From contig DATLFI010000105.1 in the NCBI GenBank assembly GCA_035524895.1, positions 1 to 41,920 of the forward strand: DNA of 41,920 nucleotides, in the 5' to 3' direction. This document shows, piece by piece, positions 38,738-41,920 of the stretch (position 1 is the first letter of the stretch; each line of letters opens with the position of its first letter). The DNA comes from DATLFI01 sp035524895. Its GTDB lineage: Bacteria > Acidobacteriota > Thermoanaerobaculia > Multivoradales > Multivoraceae. Below the pieces are notes generated by a model that saw only the letters and a list, made by a program, of their open reading frames with translations, was not told the DNA's origin and did not search any database. Position numbers and translations under genes: made by a program.

Positions 38738-40726
38738 TGCACCTCCTTTCGAGGCGAGACGATTGGGCGTTTGGTGACCGCTGATGTCGTAGAGGTAGAT
38801 ACGGCCGGCGACATGGTGTCGCACGATGTGGCCCTGGGCGGCCCAACTCTTGATCTTGAGCGCTCCGACGCGGAGGGTGGCGGCGGCTTGGTGCACCGTC
38901 ACGCAGCCTCGCCGTTTGAGTCTCTCGGTCCGACTGGGCAGGTCGTAGGTGAGCCGGATGTTGGCGACCATCCTGGCACTGAAGGTGGTTCCGGTTCCTG
39001 AGCGAAGACCTGCCTCGTTGAGCAGCTGTGCGACGCGCTCTTCGCTGTGGTCCTCGAGGAGCTCGTCGATCTTGCGTATGGTCTCTGGCGGAGTTCGGCG
39101 CTGCTCGAAAGCGTTCTTCGGCGGCTCGACCTCGAGGGATCGCGTTGCTCCTCCGCGGAAGCGGACGTGGACGCGCACGGGCCGACCAGCCACGAGCGTG
39201 ACGTCCTCGATCAGCAAGCGGAGGAGCCGCTTCTTCTCGCGCGGCGCGGTGTGTGGATCGTTCCACAGCCTGGGGAAGTCCGTGGCCAGAGCAAGCACCC
39301 GCTCATTCTCCGCCGGGTCGTCAGGTCGGGCTTGCTGTTGCCGCGCGAGCTCGGTCTCGGCCTCGGCGACCTCGCGTAAGCGCTCGTTCCAATCCAGCTC
39401 GAGGTTGGCAGCCACCAGCCGGTTGCGAGGATCGACCGCGAGGAAGCGCTCGCGCGCCAGCTCGGCTTCGTAGCGCGCGCGTTCGACGCGCTGCTGCCGC
39501 ACCCGGTGCGCCTCGTGGATGCGGCGACCGACCTCTCGATGGACCTCCAGAGCGAGCTCGAGAGTCAACGGCGTTACCGACGCGAGGATCAGGGCCTCGA
39601 TCGCCACATCGACCGTGCCCCCGTGCACGTACTGACACTGCGGCCCGAGCTTGCTGGCGCAGACGTACGAGGGAACGAGCTCGCCGCCGCGGTGGTAGTA
39701 GTGGGTCCGCATCCGGCCTCCGCAGCGACCACAGATGGCGATCCCCTGGAGCAAGGCCGAGCCCTCGCGCGCCGGCCGGCGGCGATCGGCACCACAGCGA
39801 CTTCCGTTCTCTCGCAGCTGCTCGAGATTGCGCTCGTACTGCTCCACCGTCAGGTACCCGGCGTGCGCACCCGGCTGATACACCAGCCACTCGGGACGCT
39901 TGATCCACTGGATCTGAGTGCGTCCGTCGGGGCGCCGACGCTGTCGACTCTTACCGAAGAAGTAGATGCCGGCGTACCGCGGGTTGTGCAGCATGTTGTG
40001 CGCTGCGGAGAAGTTTAGAGGGCCCCAGCTCACCTTTTTCGTGTGGGTCTTGCGGTGAGGAAAGGCAATACGCTCCCGCGCGAAGTGTCGGACCACGCCG
40101 AGCGCCGAGCCGATGCGCTCGAACGAGCGGAAGAAGAGCCGGATCGCGTCCTGGACCTGCTGGTCCGGATCGAGCACGACCTGATGGCGCTCGTCGTAGA
40201 CGAAACCCACCGGCAGCGGGGTCCGCAGCTCACCGCGCATCGCCTTGTTGCGGATCCCACCCTGCAGCCGTGCCCGGATAACGTGCAGCTCGGCCTCCGA
40301 GATCGTCCCCTTCAGCCCCAGCAGCAAGCGGTCGTTGAACTGCTGCGGATCGTACACACCGTCCTCGTCGAGAATCAGGGTGTCGCTCAGGGCGCAGATC
40401 TCGAGCAACCGGTGCCAGTCGGTGGAGTTGCGCGCCAGCCGAGAGACCTCGAGCCCCATCACCAGCCCCGCCTTGCCCAGCCCGACCTCCGCCACCAGCT
40501 GCTGGAATCCCTCACGGTTCGACGAAGCCCCCGACTGGCCGAGGTCGCAGTCGATGACCTGGATGTGATGCTCCGGCCAGCCGAGCTGCCTGGCCCGCTC
40601 GCGCAGCTGGTACTGGCGCAGCCGGCCCTCCTCGTGCTCGACGACCTGGCGCAACGTGGACTGACGGACGTACAAGTACGCTCGGCGCGCCAGATGGCGT
40701 GAGGTCACTTTGGTGGAGTCGTTCAT
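38732..40726 (-). CDS. Large serine recombinase
   Basis: A 664-residue site-specific recombinase. ATG 40726 has AAGGAG eight bases upstream and overlaps the preceding stop as ATGA. The resolvase-type catalytic domain begins RRAYLYVRQSTLRQV with Ser23, and has GLEVSRLARNSTDWHRL and GTISEAELHVIRARL. The recombinase domain and zinc ribbon follow (AICGRCGGRMRTHYYHRG, SYVCASKLG). After a charged coiled coil comes a C-terminal DNA-binding part including GCVTVHQAAATLRVGALKI, an excisionase-like HTH. Such proteins integrate or excise DNA by a phosphoserine intermediate. At its 3' end the sequence AAAGGAGGTGCACTATGA is a ribosome site and ATG for a further gene that is no longer there. Confidence 0.88.
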   Translation of the reverse strand: MNDSTKVTSRHLARRAYLYVRQSTLRQVVEHEEGRLRQYQLRERARQLGWPEHHIQVIDCDLGQSGASSNREGFQQLVAEVGLGKAGLVMGLEVSRLARNSTDWHRLLEICALSDTLILDEDGVYDPQQFNDRLLLGLKGTISEAELHVIRARLQGGIRNKAMRGELRTPLPVGFVYDERHQVVLDPDQQVQDAIRLFFRSFERIGSALGVVRHFARERIAFPHRKTHTKKVSWGPLNFSAAHNMLHNPRYAGIYFFGKSRQRRRPDGRTQIQWIKRPEWLVYQPGAHAGYLTVEQYERNLEQLRENGSRCGADRRRPAREGSALLQGIAICGRCGGRMRTHYYHRGGELVPSYVCASKLGPQCQYVHGGTVDVAIEALILASVTPLTLELALEVHREVGRRIHEAHRVRQQRVERARYEAELARERFLAVDPRNRLVAANLELDWNERLREVAEAETELARQQQARPDDPAENERVLALATDFPRLWNDPHTAPREKKRLLRLLIEDVTLVAGRPVRVHVRFRGGATRSLEVEPPKNAFEQRRTPPETIRKIDELLEDHSEERVAQLLNEAGLRSGTGTTFSARMVANIRLTYDLPSRTERLKRRGCVTVHQAAATLRVGALKIKSWAAQGHIVRHHVAGRIYLYDISGHQTPNRLASKGGAL

Positions 40727-41029
40727 GCGACCAGCTCCTTCGCCGTCGACAGGATCATCTGAGTCACCATCACGACCAGCTCGCGTTCGACCGTGCTCGC
40801 CAGTGGGGGAGGCGGGGCGCTCGACGCCCGCGGCGGTGGCAAGGGAACGGGCAGGAGCTGCGAGCACACCTCGATCCAGGCTCCCATGCCTTGCCCGACG
40901 AGGATGCCGAGACCGCCCGAGCAGGCACCACAGTCGCCGGCCAGGGCGCGCTGGCGCAAGCCCTCGTAGGCCTCCACGAGCTCGCGGCGCGCCCGGTCGT
41001 CAGGGTTCGGCGCGAGCGAGGTTTTTTTT
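40723..41029 (-). CDS. Second part of the cassette HTH protein, reached by frameshift
   Basis: About 100 residues in the frame shifted relative to the HTH gene, starting at the A9 run: KKTSLAPNPDDRARRELVEA, YEGLRQRALAG, GLGILVGQGMGAWIEVC and 'VTQMILSTAKELVA'. The stop TGA overlaps the recombinase ATG (ATGA), the usual sign of translational coupling, so this frame is really coding. It has no start or Shine-Dalgarno of its own. Removing one A from A9 fuses it to the HTH protein, giving about 246 residues. It is either a product of slippage or the 3' half of a broken gene. Confidence 0.6.
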
Positions 41030-41464
41030 TCTGCGCCGCGCCAGAGCGCGTTCGATGCTGCGCGGGTGCACACGCAGAGCGAAGCGCTCCTCGAGGCGCT
41101 GCACCAGCTCCGCAGTGCTGGTCTGAGGCTCCTGCTCGACGATCGCCGCCACGAAGTCCACGACCTCTTCGGAGAGCTTGTGCCCCTCCTTCGGTCCCGG
41201 GCGCTTGGAGAGCAGCCCAGGCAGACCGTGGGTTTCGAAGCGCCGGTGAGCCTCGTAGAACGCCGGCCGCGACAAACCGTACAGCGCCGCCGCCGCCGAC
41301 ACCGATGCACCGTCGACCCGGGCGCGACGGAGCATCTCGTACTTGACCTGCACGAGGTCTTCGGGGTCGAAGAACGGGTCCTCGGAAAACAGCGGGTCCT
41401 GGACCCGCTCCGGCTTGGGGTTGCGGCTGCCGCGGTGCAGTAAGGATCGGTGGCGTTTGCGCAT
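41000..41464 (-). CDS. HTH-domain protein of the recombinase cassette
   Basis: A 154-residue DNA-binding protein. It is basic at the N-terminus, followed by VKYEMLRRARVDGASVSAAA, ALYGLSRPAFYEAHRRFETH, GLPGLLSKRPGPKEGHKL and STAELVQRLEERFALRVHPR, SIERALARRR. This is two helix-turn-helix units of the homeodomain-like kind used by transposases of IS481/IS630-like elements, without a DDE domain. The frame stops soon after a run of nine A's, while conserved coding continues in another frame up to the recombinase. ATG 41464 lacks a Shine-Dalgarno and instead follows a 12-bp palindrome. The role is probably DNA binding or regulation for the recombinase. Confidence 0.75.
   Translation of the reverse strand: MRKRHRSLLHRGSRNPKPERVQDPLFSEDPFFDPEDLVQVKYEMLRRARVDGASVSAAAALYGLSRPAFYEAHRRFETHGLPGLLSKRPGPKEGHKLSEEVVDFVAAIVEQEPQTSTAELVQRLEERFALRVHPRSIERALARRRKKNLARAEP
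41022..41030 (-). other. A9 homopolymer, candidate slippage/frameshift site
   Basis: On the coding strand the run reads AGA AAA AAA AAC. The upstream HTH frame ends nine codons later, and the downstream frame needs a net +1 (or one A fewer). Runs of nine A's are classic sites for transcriptional slippage in insertion elements. A natural indel or an assembly error would look the same. Confidence 0.5.
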
Positions 41465-41469
41465 TTGTG

Positions 41470-41481
41470 TAATCCGGATTA
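41470..41481. promoter_or_regulatory. Perfect 12-bp palindrome, candidate operator
   Basis: TAATCCGGATTA begins 6 nt upstream of the HTH start codon, occupying the place of a ribosome site. It is AT-rich at its ends in a very GC-rich setting. Autoregulation by the HTH protein is a reasonable hypothesis; a recombination site is an alternative. Confidence 0.45.
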
Positions 41482-41545
41482 TGCCCCACTAGCGGATCGT
41501 CGCGCAACCCCCTCTCGGCTGCCGGCGACAGATCACTGGAATGCA

Positions 41546-41884
41546 TTACGACTTCCCCCCTGAACGGCTCCGGCCCCGCCGCCTAGCGCTTCTCCCTGCC
41601 GGCGTAATCGTCCTGACATCCACGGCGAAATCCTCCTGACACAAGAGGGCGACCAACTCCGCCAGCCGAACCAGCCCCTCCCAGGGAAAGGCCGTCCGCC
41701 GTGCACCGCCGCCAGCCTCCGCTCCATCCTCCGCGACACCGACCAGGTCGGTCCACGCAACTGGCATCCGCGAATGCCTACCACCGTCAGCCCGTCGGTA
41801 CCACACCACTTCCTCGCCACCGTGAGCACACACGCGCACGATCTCGAGGAGCTCTCCACTCAACGGGTGGAACGGATGAACCAC
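41546..41884 (-). CDS. DUF5372-like small protein of the recombinase cassette
   Basis: A 112-residue protein from GTG 41884: VHPFHPLSGELLEIVRVCAH, EEVVWYRRADG, MPVAWTDLVG, FPWEGLVRLAELVALL, then a basic tail. THPFHPLSG and the W(T/A)D segment are what I recall as DUF5372, a small protein found beside recombinases of this type; function unknown. No Shine-Dalgarno precedes the GTG and the frame stays open to the window edge (41920), so the true start may lie outside. It ends 81 bp before the HTH gene. Confidence 0.6.
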   Translation of the reverse strand: MVHPFHPLSGELLEIVRVCAHGGEEVVWYRRADGGRHSRMPVAWTDLVGVAEDGAEAGGGARRTAFPWEGLVRLAELVALLCQEDFAVDVRTITPAGRSARRRGRSRSGGKS

Positions 41885-41920
41885 CCGGCAGTGCGAGCGT
41901 CTCAGCTCGCTATCGGGTGC

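Larger units (their letters stand above)
38732..41920 (-). mobile_element. Serine-recombinase mobile cassette (right end outside the window)
   Basis: The recombinase, the HTH protein and a DUF5372-like protein lie in one orientation with overlapping or short junctions. I recall this trio as a recurrent mobile unit in other phyla. The left boundary is placed at the recombinase end because it abuts a truncated RAYT gene and because a Shine-Dalgarno plus ATG there points to a lost downstream gene. The rest of the RAYT gene is not found before 41920. No att core or terminal repeat could be defined. Confidence 0.6.

Overview
The window is very GC-rich bacterial DNA, nearly all coding and without tRNA, rRNA or CRISPR. 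The lineage looks like Acidobacteriota, possibly Thermoanaerobaculia-like. The evidence is two VWA proteins of the 'VWFA-related Acidobacterial domain' type, a Tat-exported Gfo/Idh/MocA oxidoreductase with a CQKP motif, a secreted DUF1080 protein, an orphan NHLP-type RiPP precursor, and relics of families I associate with that group. This is an inference from gene content; no marker gene is present.

Left part (1-17.7 kb). A hairpin-rich intergenic repeat is followed on the minus strand by a RiPP precursor with a clear intrinsic terminator, the ABC-F protein EttA, a large membrane sulfatase-fold protein and a PBP4-type carboxypeptidase. The last two overlap by 4 nt. On the plus strand a MocA oxidoreductase overlaps a PPK2 polyphosphate kinase. 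They converge on a YpfJ-type zinc metallopeptidase. Then come an ABC exporter and a sensory cluster: a periplasmic binding protein, a CHASE3 histidine kinase, a stand-alone receiver and tryptophanase, most of them joined by overlaps or very short gaps.

Middle part (17.9-29.1 kb). A relic of a secreted-protein C-terminus precedes a three-gene cassette: an unrecognised 1047-residue exported protein and two VWA proteins. A broken FHA/Fis-type regulator follows on the opposite strand. Next are a penicillin-acylase lipoprotein and a divergent acyl-CoA synthetase.

Right part (29.1-37.9 kb). These genes lie mostly on the minus strand. They are an orphan type IV pilin-like protein, an FMN reductase, a DUF1080 protein, a remarkable alpha/beta-hydrolase + VTT(DedA) + ATP-grasp fusion coupled to an OlsB-like N-acyltransferase, a secreted DmpA-type peptidase and a small membrane protein. 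Short relics and hairpins occur between them.

Right end (38.3 kb to the edge). A RAYT/IS200-like transposase gene has lost its 3' end next to a mobile cassette made of a large serine recombinase, an HTH protein interrupted at an A9 homopolymer and a DUF5372-like protein. The cassette probably continues past the window.

The best candidates for something new are the OlsB-like/tripartite fusion pair (a possible aminolipid pathway), the 1047-aa/VWA/VWA cassette, the binding-protein/kinase/receiver/tryptophanase operon, and the A9 slippage site in the recombinase cassette.
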